A DNA stretch of 57,539 bases from Candidatus Cybelea sp. (GTDB lineage: Bacteria > Vulcanimicrobiota > Vulcanimicrobiia > Vulcanimicrobiales > Vulcanimicrobiaceae), in contig DASXFZ010000048.1 in NCBI GenBank assembly GCA_036489315.1, forward strand, positions 1-57,539, written 5' to 3'. Under the pieces are notes generated by a model. It had not been told where the DNA came from. It saw only the letters and a list, made by a program, of their open reading frames with translations, and did not search any database. Made by a program: the position numbers and the translations under genes. Shown here one piece after another: positions 44,590 through 54,003 of the stretch. Positions within the stretch are counted from its first letter, which is position 1. The number at the start of each line of letters is the position of its first letter.

Positions 44590-47280
44590 TTATGCCGGTC
44601 TACGATTCGGGCGCGGTTCGAGCATATCCGCATCGAGCTGCCAGCGATTACGGATGCCAAGTTTGCTAAACGCCGCCTCGACGTGATGATCGACGGTACG
44701 CACGCTGATGTCCAGGGCCAGCGCGATATCCCGATTTGAACGCTTTGCGGCGACGAGTCGCGCGACCTCGCGTTCGCGCGGCGAGAGACGCGCCCCGAAC
44801 GCCGCGTATCTCAGCTTGCGCTTCTCGCCGGTGGCCAGACGGGCGACGTCGGAGACGGCGCCGCACTCGCGGTAGAGACGGGAAGCCGAGCGCAGGTTTC
44901 CGGCAAGCTCGAGCGCGGCCGCCTCGTAAAGCGCCCACCCCAGCGCCCGAAATCGCACGGCAGCGGCACCCGCCAGCTCTGCCGCGGCAATGTGACGACC
45001 GCTGCGCCGCAACAGCGTGGCGCGCGCGAGCGCGACGTGTGCCGCGGCTGACGGCGCAATAGCGTTCGCGAAGTATCGCTCCACCTGCTCGACCGCAGCC
45101 GCGCTGCATTCCAGCGGCGCGTGGCGCGTCGCGGCGAGTTGAATCGACGTGTATGGATCGATCAGCGCGTCACCGACGCAGCGTTCAAGCGCCCCGCGGA
45201 GTTCCTTTGCCATACCGCGCAGCAGCATCACCTCGGCGAACCCGGGTAGGAGCAAGCCGCACGCTTCGGCTTCCTGGGCTGCGACGGAGTCGTACAGCAA
45301 CCGTGGATCGAAAAACGCGTCCACCAGGGCGAGATCGCCAATGCGCATTCCCAGGCTTACGGCAATGCCCGCGTCGAACGACTCGTTGAGACGCCCCGTC
45401 GCGCGCCAGCCGATATTCGCCCGCACGAGCTCGCGCGCCGCCGGCAGATCGCCGGCGAGCATGGCGATCCGCGTGCGCTCTTTAACGACACCGCGCAGCA
45501 GATCATTGGCCGAGCCGGGCCGCTGCTCCGCGATCCTCTCGGCGCGTTCGACGTATTCGCGAGCCCGAGCCAAATCGCCGTAACGGCAAGCGATTTCGGC
45601 GCCCGTTCCCGCCGCGAAGACCGTTCCGCGGACACCGAGGCCGCGCGCGATCTCGACCGCTTCGTCGACAACTTTCAGGGTGCGCTCGAGCGGCGCAACC
45701 AGCGCCTCGATTTCGACCGTTGCGATCAAATAGCGCAGCCGCAGTTCGGGGTCGTCGATTCCCTGGGCTTCCACCATCTCCACGAGACGCTGCGCCTTCG
45801 CGGTCATCCCCGAATAGCAGAACGCATAGGCGAGGATCAGCCGAGCGATTTGGCCACGCGTCCCGCTAGCGGGCAGGCCCAGGCCCGCAATCCGTTCGGC
45901 GACGCCTTCGGCGGCCTCGCGATTGCCGTCGTTGAGGTGTGCGTAAAACAGATCCTCGAGCGCCGCTGCGGCAACGTTTGCGTCCGCTGCAGCATGCGCG
46001 AGCACCGACTCGGCGAGCGAGTTCACGCGCTTCCAATCGCTGCTGCTGCGATAGCACCGCATTGCCTGACGCATGAGCGCGAGCCAGCGCTCGTCGCCAA
46101 GCGGCACGTTGGCGGCGGCGCGGAGGTGCAATTCGGCCGCGGCGGCAAAGGCGCCGGCATCGCGGAAGCCATCCGCGGCTCGCGAAAAAGCCTCGGCGGC
46201 AAGTTCGTGCTTCGCGATGACTTCGGCGTGAAGGCCGAGCAATGCGTCAATCTTTGCGCTTCCGCCGCGCTCTCTCACGAGCCGTTCGACGATGCGCTCA
46301 TGGATGATCTGGCGCTTGATTGCAATGATCGACGCGTAGATAGCGTTGCGCACGGCGATCTGGCGGAACGCGAGCCATTTCGGCGAGCCCGCCGGCTTTC
46401 CGAGAAGGCCGGCTTCGCTCGCGCGTTGCAGGGCGTCGGCGACTTCGGCACGCGACCGCCCGGTCACCTCCGAGATCCACTCACCGTCGAACTCCGCGCC
46501 GACGACGCTGCATGCCGCGACGATGTCGTAGTCGTCTTGCGACAGCGCTTCGCGAAACTCCCTGAGGAGATCGTGAGCGCTCGGCGGCACGAGCGTCACC
46601 GTGCCGTCGTCGGCGGTGTCGCTTTGCGCCAGCTCGATCGCTAGGCGTGGATTGCCTTGCGCCGTTGCGAGAATCGCTCGCAAGCCTTCATTGTCCAGCG
46701 AGCGCTTTTCGGAGAGACCGCGAATCAAGAGCTCCATCGCGGCGTCGTCGAGCGGAGGAAGTTCGCGAATCAACTGCGCCGGTAGCGCCGTATCGCGGCG
46801 CGTGCAGGCGACGATGACGAGCCGCTGGTGCCGCGCGCGTGCCGCGAGCGCTTCGACGAACGAGCGCTCCGCACCACCGGCTAGATGCAGGTTGTCCACA
46901 AAAATCGCCACGGGGCGGCGCTTGGCCCGTACGGTCAGCGCCGAGAGTACCGCTGGCGCGGCGCGGGCCTTCGTACTACGCCGCGGAAGCCGAAGCGCCG
47001 TGACGATCTGGGCGCAGATGTCGGGCGAGTAGGTCGCCGGGGCGCCGCAGCGCACCCGCAGGGTGGTGGCCGGCAGCTTGAGGCGCTCGCATTCCGAAAG
47101 AAGCCGACTTTTCCCGATGCCGCTTGCACCGATCCATACCAGCGCGCAGCCATTTCCAAGCGCGGCGTCCGCTACGAGGCTGCGCACTGCGGAGAGTTCG
47201 GCTTCCCGCCCGACACAGTACGCCGGGTCAAAGCTGCGCTGGCGGTACACGCGCAGTGCTTCCAGCGCCGACTTTGCCAA
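44590..47280 (-). CDS. Large ATPase-type LuxR regulator (LAL/MalT-like)
   Basis: An 896-residue regulator. The N-terminal AAA/STAND ATPase has Walker A VWIGASGIGKSRLL near residue 50 and Walker B PVAIFVDNLHLA near 122. A long helical/TPR-like middle covers residues 330-820 (AADGFRDAGAFAAAAELHLR, AVEIARGLGVRGTVFAAGTG). The C-terminal LuxR HTH is at 830-890 (LSPREREVARLVAAKRSNRD, SVRTVDHHVEAAFSKLGIRN). Such proteins bind an inducer, oligomerise with ATP and activate transcription. The start is TTG 47280. A 14-bp palindrome lies 26 bases upstream, between this gene and the divergent lipoprotein pair, which it may control. Confidence 0.9.
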   Translation of the reverse strand: MAKSALEALRVYRQRSFDPAYCVGREAELSAVRSLVADAALGNGCALVWIGASGIGKSRLLSECERLKLPATTLRVRCGAPATYSPDICAQIVTALRLPRRSTKARAAPAVLSALTVRAKRRPVAIFVDNLHLAGGAERSFVEALAARARHQRLVIVACTRRDTALPAQLIRELPPLDDAAMELLIRGLSEKRSLDNEGLRAILATAQGNPRLAIELAQSDTADDGTVTLVPPSAHDLLREFREALSQDDYDIVAACSVVGAEFDGEWISEVTGRSRAEVADALQRASEAGLLGKPAGSPKWLAFRQIAVRNAIYASIIAIKRQIIHERIVERLVRERGGSAKIDALLGLHAEVIAKHELAAEAFSRAADGFRDAGAFAAAAELHLRAAANVPLGDERWLALMRQAMRCYRSSSDWKRVNSLAESVLAHAAADANVAAAALEDLFYAHLNDGNREAAEGVAERIAGLGLPASGTRGQIARLILAYAFCYSGMTAKAQRLVEMVEAQGIDDPELRLRYLIATVEIEALVAPLERTLKVVDEAVEIARGLGVRGTVFAAGTGAEIACRYGDLARAREYVERAERIAEQRPGSANDLLRGVVKERTRIAMLAGDLPAARELVRANIGWRATGRLNESFDAGIAVSLGMRIGDLALVDAFFDPRLLYDSVAAQEAEACGLLLPGFAEVMLLRGMAKELRGALERCVGDALIDPYTSIQLAATRHAPLECSAAAVEQVERYFANAIAPSAAAHVALARATLLRRSGRHIAAAELAGAAAVRFRALGWALYEAAALELAGNLRSASRLYRECGAVSDVARLATGEKRKLRYAAFGARLSPREREVARLVAAKRSNRDIALALDISVRTVDHHVEAAFSKLGIRNRWQLDADMLEPRPNRRPA

Positions 47281-47305
47281 ACCCGCCGCCGGACCCGCAA
47301 TCGTG

Positions 47306-47319
47306 TAGGCAATTGCCTA
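47306..47319. promoter_or_regulatory. 14-bp palindrome between divergent genes
   Basis: TAGGCAATTGCCTA is a perfect palindrome in the 72-bp gap between the LAL regulator and the lipoprotein pair, 26 bases from one start codon and 33 from the other. It is a good candidate operator for autoregulation and for the lipoproteins; no binding data exist. Confidence 0.5.
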
Positions 47320-47352
47320 TGCGCATTTTCCCGCGCCCGGCGATAATAAGTC

Positions 47353-48387
47353 ATGCGACGCTCACTTCTCTCTATGATGGCGGCATGCGCCGCCGGCGCA
47401 TTGGCGAGCTGCTCCGGCGCGGCGGCGCCAGGCGGCGGAATGCTCAGCAGTGCAAACGTGCTTCCTCTCGCGCGCGGTCAGGCAAGAGCCGCTACGCTGC
47501 CCTCGCAGTTGCTCTTCGTGCCGACGGAAAACGGTACGATCGACATCTATCCGCTGGCGAATCCGAGCCAGAGCGGCCCAGTCGCACAGATTACGGGGCT
47601 GACGGCATTTCAAGACGGAATGGACGTCGATAAGTCCGGCGACCTCTTCGTTGTGAACAACGGACCGTCGGGGAACGACGATTACGTTTCGGAGTTCGCT
47701 CCACCCTATACTGGCTCGCCGAAGGTTCTCAGCACGACGTGGCAGAGCGAACTCTTTTATCCGATCGGCGTCGCGGTCGACTCGAAGGGAACGGTTTACG
47801 TCTCGAGCTGCGGGGCGTACTGCCTCGAAACGCCCGCGATCTTCGTCTATCCTGCCGGTGCCACGTCGCCCGCCTCGAGGATCACGTCGTCGGACTTTAA
47901 CGGCCTTGCCGGCCTCACGGTCGACTCGAAAGATAACCTCTACGCCGTCGCTTGGAACGATGAAACCTTTGCGGCCGACGTGTTCGAAATTCGAGCCGGC
48001 TCGACAACTCCCAAGCCTTTGCACCTGCACGGTCTCGATACCGGCAGCGGCGGCAACGGCGTGAGCCTCGATTCCGCGGGCGACATCTTCGTGTCGGCCA
48101 CCTCGAGCGGTTCGAACTATGTGCTCGAATACCGGCCCCATGCGCACAACGCGTTTCGCGTCATCGATACGATGCCGTTCTTGGACGAGCCGCTCCAGCT
48201 CCAGGTCGGCCCCGACGGCAATCTTTACGTGCCGGTCAACTGCGCGAGTGCTCCGTGCGTCGGCGTCTACGCCTTCAAGCCGAAGGGAAAGAAAGCGTTC
48301 GAATCGATCGGCTCGTCGAGTGGTCTCACCGATACGTTCGGCGTCGCCACCGCACCGAATCTTCAGCTCGAAGGGAGCAAACGATGA
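47353..48387 (+). CDS. Secreted beta-propeller (NHL-like) lipoprotein
   Basis: A 344-residue lipoprotein: leader MRRSLLSMMAACAAGALASC with a lipobox at residues 17-20, followed by at least five propeller blades. Examples are LLFVPTENGTIDIYPLANPS, GVAVDSKGTVYVSSCG, GLTVDSKDNLYAVAWND and LQVGPDGNLYVPVNC. No catalytic site is seen; NHL-type propellers usually bind ligands or other proteins. GATAAT lies five bases before the ATG, suggesting a leaderless message. It overlaps a paralogous gene by 4 bp and is divergent from the LAL regulator. Confidence 0.8.
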   Translation: MRRSLLSMMAACAAGALASCSGAAAPGGGMLSSANVLPLARGQARAATLPSQLLFVPTENGTIDIYPLANPSQSGPVAQITGLTAFQDGMDVDKSGDLFVVNNGPSGNDDYVSEFAPPYTGSPKVLSTTWQSELFYPIGVAVDSKGTVYVSSCGAYCLETPAIFVYPAGATSPASRITSSDFNGLAGLTVDSKDNLYAVAWNDETFAADVFEIRAGSTTPKPLHLHGLDTGSGGNGVSLDSAGDIFVSATSSGSNYVLEYRPHAHNAFRVIDTMPFLDEPLQLQVGPDGNLYVPVNCASAPCVGVYAFKPKGKKAFESIGSSSGLTDTFGVATAPNLQLEGSKR

Positions 48388-49328
48388 AGCGTGCCATCGC
48401 GGCGGCATTGGCCGCAATTCTCGCGGCGTGCAGCAGCCCGCAAGCCAACCCGACCGGGCCCAGCCCGAACCTGCCCCAGCTCAAAACGGCACGTTCGGCG
48501 AATCTCGTTTACGTCTCGAGCCAAAGTACCGGCGAGGGCGAGGTGAATATCTACTCCAGCAAGGGGCAAGCGCAGGCGCCGATTGGCGTGATCACGGACG
48601 GCATCTCCGAGCCCCAAGCGCTGGCCGTAGATGCCGGTGGCAATCTTTACGTTGCCAACAGCGGCAATAGCACCGTGACGGTTTATGCGCCCGATTCGAT
48701 GACCCCGAGCATCACCTATACGAGCGGCGTCAACACGCCGTTCGGCGTCGCTGTCGGCACTGACGGAACGGTCTACGTCGCCAACGCGGCCGGCGGCCCT
48801 AGCGGCGGCGGCAGCGTCACGGAGTTTCCGAAAGGCAGCACCACGCCGAGCACCACGCTCGAAACTTCAGGAGAGAGCGCGTTTGCCGTCGCGCTCGACG
48901 CGCAGAATCACCTTTACGTCTCGTGGTTCGGGTTCTCAACCTATCAAGTCGCCGTTTATGAGTATCCCACCGAAGGCTCGGGCACGGGCGAAAACTTGAA
49001 CCTCGATCTGCCGTCAAACTCTTTCCCCGCCTACGTGCTTGCATTCGATCCCGCGGGGAACCTGATCGTGCCCTGCGAGCCGCTCACGCATAACCCGCCG
49101 AAGTATCTCGCGGTCTTCGCGCCGGGGGCGACGCACCCGAAGCGCAAGATCAACCTCGCCGGAATGCTCGATATCGTTACGGGCATCGTCTTCGTGCCGG
49201 GGCGCAAAAAGCTGTTCTACGCCAGTGCCGAGAACGACCACGATTGGCTGACCCTCACCTTTCCAAAATTGATTCCGCGCGACGTCGTCAACGTCGGCGT
49301 TCCGACCGGCCTTGCCGTGGCGCCCTAG
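48384..49328 (+). CDS. Secreted beta-propeller (NHL-like) lipoprotein, paralogue of the upstream gene
   Basis: A 314-residue lipoprotein with leader MKRAIAAALAAILAACSS and a lipobox at residues 13-16. NHL-like blades follow: LVYVSSQSTGEGEVNIYSSK, ALAVDAGGNLYVANSGNSTV, GVAVGTDGTVYVANAAGG, AVALDAQNHLYVSWFG and VLAFDPAGNLIVPCEP. The ATG overlaps the preceding stop (ATGA). The two propeller proteins are related in plan but diverged, an ancient tandem duplication, and probably form a translated pair with joint function at the cell surface. Confidence 0.8.
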   Translation: MKRAIAAALAAILAACSSPQANPTGPSPNLPQLKTARSANLVYVSSQSTGEGEVNIYSSKGQAQAPIGVITDGISEPQALAVDAGGNLYVANSGNSTVTVYAPDSMTPSITYTSGVNTPFGVAVGTDGTVYVANAAGGPSGGGSVTEFPKGSTTPSTTLETSGESAFAVALDAQNHLYVSWFGFSTYQVAVYEYPTEGSGTGENLNLDLPSNSFPAYVLAFDPAGNLIVPCEPLTHNPPKYLAVFAPGATHPKRKINLAGMLDIVTGIVFVPGRKKLFYASAENDHDWLTLTFPKLIPRDVVNVGVPTGLAVAP

Positions 49329-49700
49329 TGGATAACTACTGGCCGTAACTTGAAACCCGCAACGGTGAACCCCGGTAGGCGGCAGTTCCCTTCGGTAGCG
49401 GAAGCAACGCGTGGAGGTCTACGGCAAGCTCAGGGTGACACGAAATTGGGGATGGCCGGGGGTCGAACCTAAGCTTGGGCATTCCGGCCGTTTCCGACCT
49501 GTCCGCGACAAAATGTGACGTGGGTATCGCGTCGGAATGACTAACGCGTTACGCTAACGGAATTCGACCACTAGGCTTTCTCGGTTTGGGCAACATGGGA
49601 CAGCCCATGGAACCCCGTTCCGGTTGACGTACGTGCGCCATCAACTTGCCACCGCGCCGGGAGTCGAACTCTAGCGCTCCGCTTCCACGTCGGAAAGCGC
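49329..49700. other. Non-coding stretch of 372 bases, unassigned
   Basis: No reading frame can be supported. Two T-loop-like motifs read on the minus strand, GGTTCGACCCCCGGCC (near 49450-49465) and AGTTCGACTCCCGGCG (near 49656-49671), but neither is followed by pairing arms, so no tRNA or tmRNA could be folded. A hairpin CGCTTCC/GGAAAGCG (49679-49698) lies just beyond the stop of the minus-strand cyclase gene and could help end it. CAAGCTCAGGGTGACA near 49423-49438 resembles an interspersed repeat motif that I recall from other genomes. Confidence 0.4.
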
Positions 49701-52496
49701 TCAGATCGCCAGGGCTTCTCCGAACGCTTGATCTTCGGTCCAGGTAGCCCCCTCAGCCATTAGTTTCGAAAGCCGGCTCTCGCCAACTGAGGCGCGCAGT
49801 GCGAAAAGCACCTTATCCTGCTCTTGCTGCTCGGTGTACTGACGCAACGCTTCCATCGCATCTAAACGCGCATCGACGTAGCCCACAAGCCGCGCGGCGC
49901 GGTGTCGATCGCCGCGCGCATCGCCGTCATCGTCGGCCGGTCGCAGTGCGGCGATCGCTGCGAGATGCTGTAGCCCCCATGTCACGCCGGCCTCCCATTG
50001 CGCATCGCGTGCGGCGGCGAGCCCATCTCGAGCCGAAGCGCGGGCGTCTTCGTAGCGCCCGAGCGCGATGAGATATGCCGCAATGTTGCACAGCGAAATT
50101 GCTGCGCCGAGCTTGTGATTGAACGAGCGATAGATTGTGAGCGCCTCGTTCTCCAACTGCAGCGCCTCGCCGGCATTGCCTTCGTGGAACTCCGCTTCGG
50201 CGAGATTTCCCGCGACGTGTGAACACACGCGCTCTGCGCCGACCGATCTGAACATTGCTAATGCCTCTGCAAAGAGTGGCCGCGCTCCGGCCATGTCGCC
50301 GGCGTGACCGCGCGCAACTGCGAGGCTTTGCAAGACGTCTCCGATAACGGAGCGCAAGCCCGTTGCTCTGGCCTCACTCAGCGCCTCGGTTAGCACCGCT
50401 CCTCCTTCCTCGGCCTCGCCCAAATCAACGAATGCACGGCCGAGAAGATGCCGTGCCTGCGCAACGCGCATGCGATCGCCAAGCTCGCTGTAGAGCGCGA
50501 GCGCACGTTCCGCCCGCTCTCGGGCCTTCTTCGGTTGAGAGAGTGCGGTAGCGATTGCCGCCTCCGCAAGGTCGAGTGCGGCCTCTGTCGAGGGCGGCAT
50601 CTCGGGCGACTGATCGCGCGCCCCCTGGATCCGCCGTTGTCCTTCCGCGGCAGCAAAGCGCGTCCACACCGGTCGTAGCGCGGCCGTCAGGCGTTGCCCA
50701 AGCAGCACGTCGCCGTGCGTTCCGAACGTCCACGTGAGCGCCGCGCGGAAGTTCTCCAGCTCCGGCTCGGCTCGGGCCAGCCAGATACGTTCGGGGGTCG
50801 TTTCGAAGACGTCGTGGAGTTCTTCACCCAACGCAAGAAAAGCAACAGCGTGCGCTTGCGCAACCAAAGCGTCCTCTTCCGCCTCGGCAAGGCGTTCGCG
50901 CCCATACTGCCGGATCGACTCCAGGAGCCGATAGCGCACCCCGCCCTCCGTTTGGTCCGCATGCACCAACGACTTGTCGACGAGCGATGCGAGCAGGTCA
51001 AGGACCTCCCACGACTCAACCGCATCCTTCGCGGCTTCGTCATCCGCGCAAACGGTGGCAGTCATCTCGAGCGTGAACCCTCCCACGAAGATCGCCAGCG
51101 ACCGGAATAACCTCTGCTCCCTCGCCGAAAGCAGGTCGTAGCTCCAGTCGATCAGCGCGCGCATCGTCTGCTGACGCGGGAGCGCCGCGCGGCTGCCGCC
51201 GGTCAGCACGCGAAAGCGCTCGTCGAGCTTCTGCGCCAGGTGTCGCGCCGCCAACACTTTTACCCGCGCAGCCGCCAGTTCGATCGCCAGAGCGATGCCG
51301 TCGAGCCGCCTGCAGATCTCCGCGACGATCGGCGCGCTATCGTCGGTCAGCTCGAACTTCGCATCCGAGGCCGCGGCGCGCTGCGCAAAAAGCGCGACGG
51401 CGCCATAACTCATCGCCTCTTCCGCCGCGAGCGTGCCGCTGTGAAGTGGAAACGTTAGCGACGGCATGCGATAGACATACTCGCCGCCGATGCGCAATGC
51501 CTCACGGCTGGTCGCCAGCAACCGGACCTCCGGAGAGCCTCGCAAGATCGTGTCGGCAATCCTTGCGACTTCCTCGATCATATGCTCGCAGTTGTCGAGT
51601 ATCAGCAACACATGCTTGTGCTTGAGATAGCGCAGCAGCGTCTCGAGGAGGGGAACCTGCGGCTGTTCGCGCAAACCTAGCGCCGCCGTAATCGTACTCA
51701 CAACCTCGCTCGTATTACCGATCGACGCCAGATCCACGAACCATACGCCGTCGGGCGTACCATCGAGCACATCCCCGCCGGCTTGCAGGGCGACGCGCGT
51801 CTTGCCGATGCCGCCGGTGCCGACGAGCGTCACCAACGCATGATCGTCTAGGAGCCGCTTCACATCGGCCAGCACCTCGTCGCGGCCGATCAGCGGCGTA
51901 AGCTGACGCGGCAGGTTGTTCGGCATCGATTTGAGCGAACGCAGGGTTGGGAACGTTTGGGCTAAGCCCGGAGCGACGAGCTGCCAAACCTGTTCCGCCT
52001 CGGCGAGGTCCGCAAGCCTGTGCTCACCCAGATCGAGCAGCTCCGCTCCGTCGGGCATCAGACCCCGCAACAGCAGGGCCGCTGCACCGGAGAATACGAC
52101 TTGGCCGCCATGCGCCGTCGCCAACAGCCGCGCCACGCGGTTCACGACGGGGCCGAAGTAGTCGCCCTCGCGCTCGTCGGTCGCACCGCTATGCAGCGCC
52201 ATGCGAACGTGCAGGCCGCCGATTGCGTTCCAATCCTCGGCGGCGAGTGCGCGCTGCGCATCTATTGCGGCCGCTACGCCGTCTGACGCACGCCAGAACG
52301 CGGCGCAGAAGGCGTCGCCAATCGTTTTGAACACGTGACCGCCGTGCCTTCCGATCGCGGCGCGCAGCAGTTCGTCGTGGCGGCGCAACGCCTGCGGCAT
52401 CGCGTCGGCCCACTCTTCCCAACGCCGCGTGCTTCCCTCGATGTCGGTGAAGAGCAGCGTTACGGTCCCGGTCGGAATTGGAGCGGTCAGCGCCAT
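49701..52496 (-). CDS. Class III adenylate/guanylate cyclase domain fused to STAND ATPase and TPR repeats
   Basis: A 931-residue signalling protein. The N-terminal cyclase catalytic domain is at residues 8-190: first metal aspartate in VTLLFTDIEGSTRRWEE, second in FKTIGDAFCAAF, and the transition-state pair region FGPVVNRVARLLATAHGG. Then an NB-ARC/STAND ATPase with Walker A TLVGTGGIGKTRVALQ near 235 and Walker B HVLLILDNCEHMIEE near 306. The C-terminal half is TPR-like. ATG 52496 is chosen to match family starts (PTGTVTLLFTDIEG); no ribosome site is evident. It likely links ligand or protein sensing to cyclic nucleotide output. No output HTH is present. Confidence 0.88.
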   Translation of the reverse strand: MALTAPIPTGTVTLLFTDIEGSTRRWEEWADAMPQALRRHDELLRAAIGRHGGHVFKTIGDAFCAAFWRASDGVAAAIDAQRALAAEDWNAIGGLHVRMALHSGATDEREGDYFGPVVNRVARLLATAHGGQVVFSGAAALLLRGLMPDGAELLDLGEHRLADLAEAEQVWQLVAPGLAQTFPTLRSLKSMPNNLPRQLTPLIGRDEVLADVKRLLDDHALVTLVGTGGIGKTRVALQAGGDVLDGTPDGVWFVDLASIGNTSEVVSTITAALGLREQPQVPLLETLLRYLKHKHVLLILDNCEHMIEEVARIADTILRGSPEVRLLATSREALRIGGEYVYRMPSLTFPLHSGTLAAEEAMSYGAVALFAQRAAASDAKFELTDDSAPIVAEICRRLDGIALAIELAAARVKVLAARHLAQKLDERFRVLTGGSRAALPRQQTMRALIDWSYDLLSAREQRLFRSLAIFVGGFTLEMTATVCADDEAAKDAVESWEVLDLLASLVDKSLVHADQTEGGVRYRLLESIRQYGRERLAEAEEDALVAQAHAVAFLALGEELHDVFETTPERIWLARAEPELENFRAALTWTFGTHGDVLLGQRLTAALRPVWTRFAAAEGQRRIQGARDQSPEMPPSTEAALDLAEAAIATALSQPKKARERAERALALYSELGDRMRVAQARHLLGRAFVDLGEAEEGGAVLTEALSEARATGLRSVIGDVLQSLAVARGHAGDMAGARPLFAEALAMFRSVGAERVCSHVAGNLAEAEFHEGNAGEALQLENEALTIYRSFNHKLGAAISLCNIAAYLIALGRYEDARASARDGLAAARDAQWEAGVTWGLQHLAAIAALRPADDDGDARGDRHRAARLVGYVDARLDAMEALRQYTEQQEQDKVLFALRASVGESRLSKLMAEGATWTEDQAFGEALAI

Positions 52497-52591
52497 CTGA
52501 AACGATTCAAAATCAAGGTTGGCTTTGCCTTGCGACCATTCAGCGGTCAGAAGAGGCTCGGGCTCGCTTAGCTCTCGCTCCCGATCGAGGG

Positions 52592-53824
52592 CTACAGGTT
52601 CAACGAAAAGACCGTTCCGCAACCGCCCTCGCACGACGGATTGCCGCCCAGATAGGTCGTCCCGTAAAGCGTAGCATCCAGGTCGATCAAGCTCCCATAA
52701 GGCACAGCCCCATCGGGGCTGTCTGCGAACGAGTGCAGCACACGTTCCTTCTTGCCGTTGGTGCTGATGCTGTAGACGGTGCCAGCTCCGAATGGGGGAT
52801 AGCCCGTGCCGCCCTGGGTCGTGACGCCGTACAGGGTACTGTTGACGGCGATCAAGCCTCCATACGGGACCGCCGCATCTGGGGTGCCGAGGAACGAGTA
52901 CAACACTTTTTCCTCCCCGGACGTCGTGATGCTGAAGACGGTTCCGTGCCCGGCCTTCCCTCCACCGGTCGTTGTGCCGTAGAGCGTTCCTTTGACCTCG
53001 ATCAAATTGGCATAGGGCTCCGATGCATCAGGGGTGCCGGCGAACGAGTGCAGCACCCGTTCCTTTCCGGACGTCGTGATGCTGAAGACCGTTCCAAAAC
53101 CGTGCGCGCCGCCGAAGAATGTCGTTCCGTAGAGCGCTCCATGTACGCCGATCAAGCCCGCCCAGGGTTCTGAGCCGTCGGGGCTGCCGCTGAAGGCGTA
53201 TAGCCTGTGCCACTTACCGCTCATCGTAATCCCGAATACCGTTCCGGCATTGCTGGGGCCGCCGGTGGTCGTGGTGCCGTAGAGCGTGCCATCGACATCG
53301 ACCAAGTTCGCGGTGGGGTTTCTGCCGCGGGTGGGAACGAAACCGTGCAACACGCGTTCGTTCTTGCCAGCAGTGCCGATTTTGAAGACCGTGCCGCCCC
53401 TGCGGCCAAATTCCGTGGTGCCGTAGAGCATGCCGTTCACGGCGATCAGGCTTGCCATTGGATCCCAGCCGTCGTGTTGGCCGGGTAAGCCGAAGCTGTG
53501 CAGCACGGTCTCGTTGCCGCTCGCGCTGACGCTGAAGATCGTTCCCCGGCCTACACCCCCTATTATACCTCCTTTGGTTGTGGTGCCATAGAGCGTATTG
53601 TTCACCGCGACCAAAGCGGCTTCAGGCGCACTGCCGTCGGAAGCGGCCGCAAAACTGTAGAGCACGTGGTAGGAGGGGCCGGTCGAGGTACGATGCGCGA
53701 TCGCGTGCGACAGCGTTTGCCGCATCACGTCCGGCGTGCCGATCGGCTGCGAGTCGCTGCATCCGGCCAGCAGTGCCAGAGCGGCACTGATTGTTACGCA
53801 GCGACCGAAAGCGTAATTTCTCAT
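52592..53824 (-). CDS. GloVer-repeat (choice-of-anchor) lipoprotein
   Basis: A 410-residue lipoprotein: leader ISAALALLAGCSDS with a lipobox, then eight or so tandem repeats of about 45 residues. Each has the plan VLHSF-x-G-x-PDG-x-P-x-A-x-LI, TLYGTTxxGG and GTVFSIxTSG. This GloVer-type repeat forms a propeller-like surface protein of unknown function, common in acidobacteria and related phyla. The repeats are close in sequence at the DNA level too, so the number may vary between strains. It ends 95 bp upstream of the cyclase gene start, in the same direction. Confidence 0.88.
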   Translation of the reverse strand: MRNYAFGRCVTISAALALLAGCSDSQPIGTPDVMRQTLSHAIAHRTSTGPSYHVLYSFAAASDGSAPEAALVAVNNTLYGTTTKGGIIGGVGRGTIFSVSASGNETVLHSFGLPGQHDGWDPMASLIAVNGMLYGTTEFGRRGGTVFKIGTAGKNERVLHGFVPTRGRNPTANLVDVDGTLYGTTTTGGPSNAGTVFGITMSGKWHRLYAFSGSPDGSEPWAGLIGVHGALYGTTFFGGAHGFGTVFSITTSGKERVLHSFAGTPDASEPYANLIEVKGTLYGTTTGGGKAGHGTVFSITTSGEEKVLYSFLGTPDAAVPYGGLIAVNSTLYGVTTQGGTGYPPFGAGTVYSISTNGKKERVLHSFADSPDGAVPYGSLIDLDATLYGTTYLGGNPSCEGGCGTVFSLNL

Positions 53825-54003
53825 GCCTTGCGCCCCGCTTTTCGCCTCAGATCTCGAGGCGTCCCGTGCCGTGTAGCGCGAATCAAGGAGTCCCATTCAC
53901 GCATCGTTGCCCAGACGAGCGTGCAAAGTCGAAATGCGAAAAACCCTCGCACTCCTCGTAGGCACAACCCAGAAACGCGAAGCGGATAGATCCATTCCCT
54001 AAG

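Noticed and set aside
49350-49440. SRP RNA-like stretch (ACCCGCAAC, GTGAACCCCGG, GGAAGCAACG)
   Set aside because: The conserved asymmetric loop sequence (GTCAGG...GGAAGGAAGCAG type) is not present in the right order, so it is probably coincidence or a repeat fragment.
49440-49690. Possible tmRNA or tRNA on the minus strand from TTCGA motifs
   Set aside because: The stems flanking both TTCGA loops do not pair, no acceptor stem partner exists within range, and no tag-peptide frame ending in ALAA was found.
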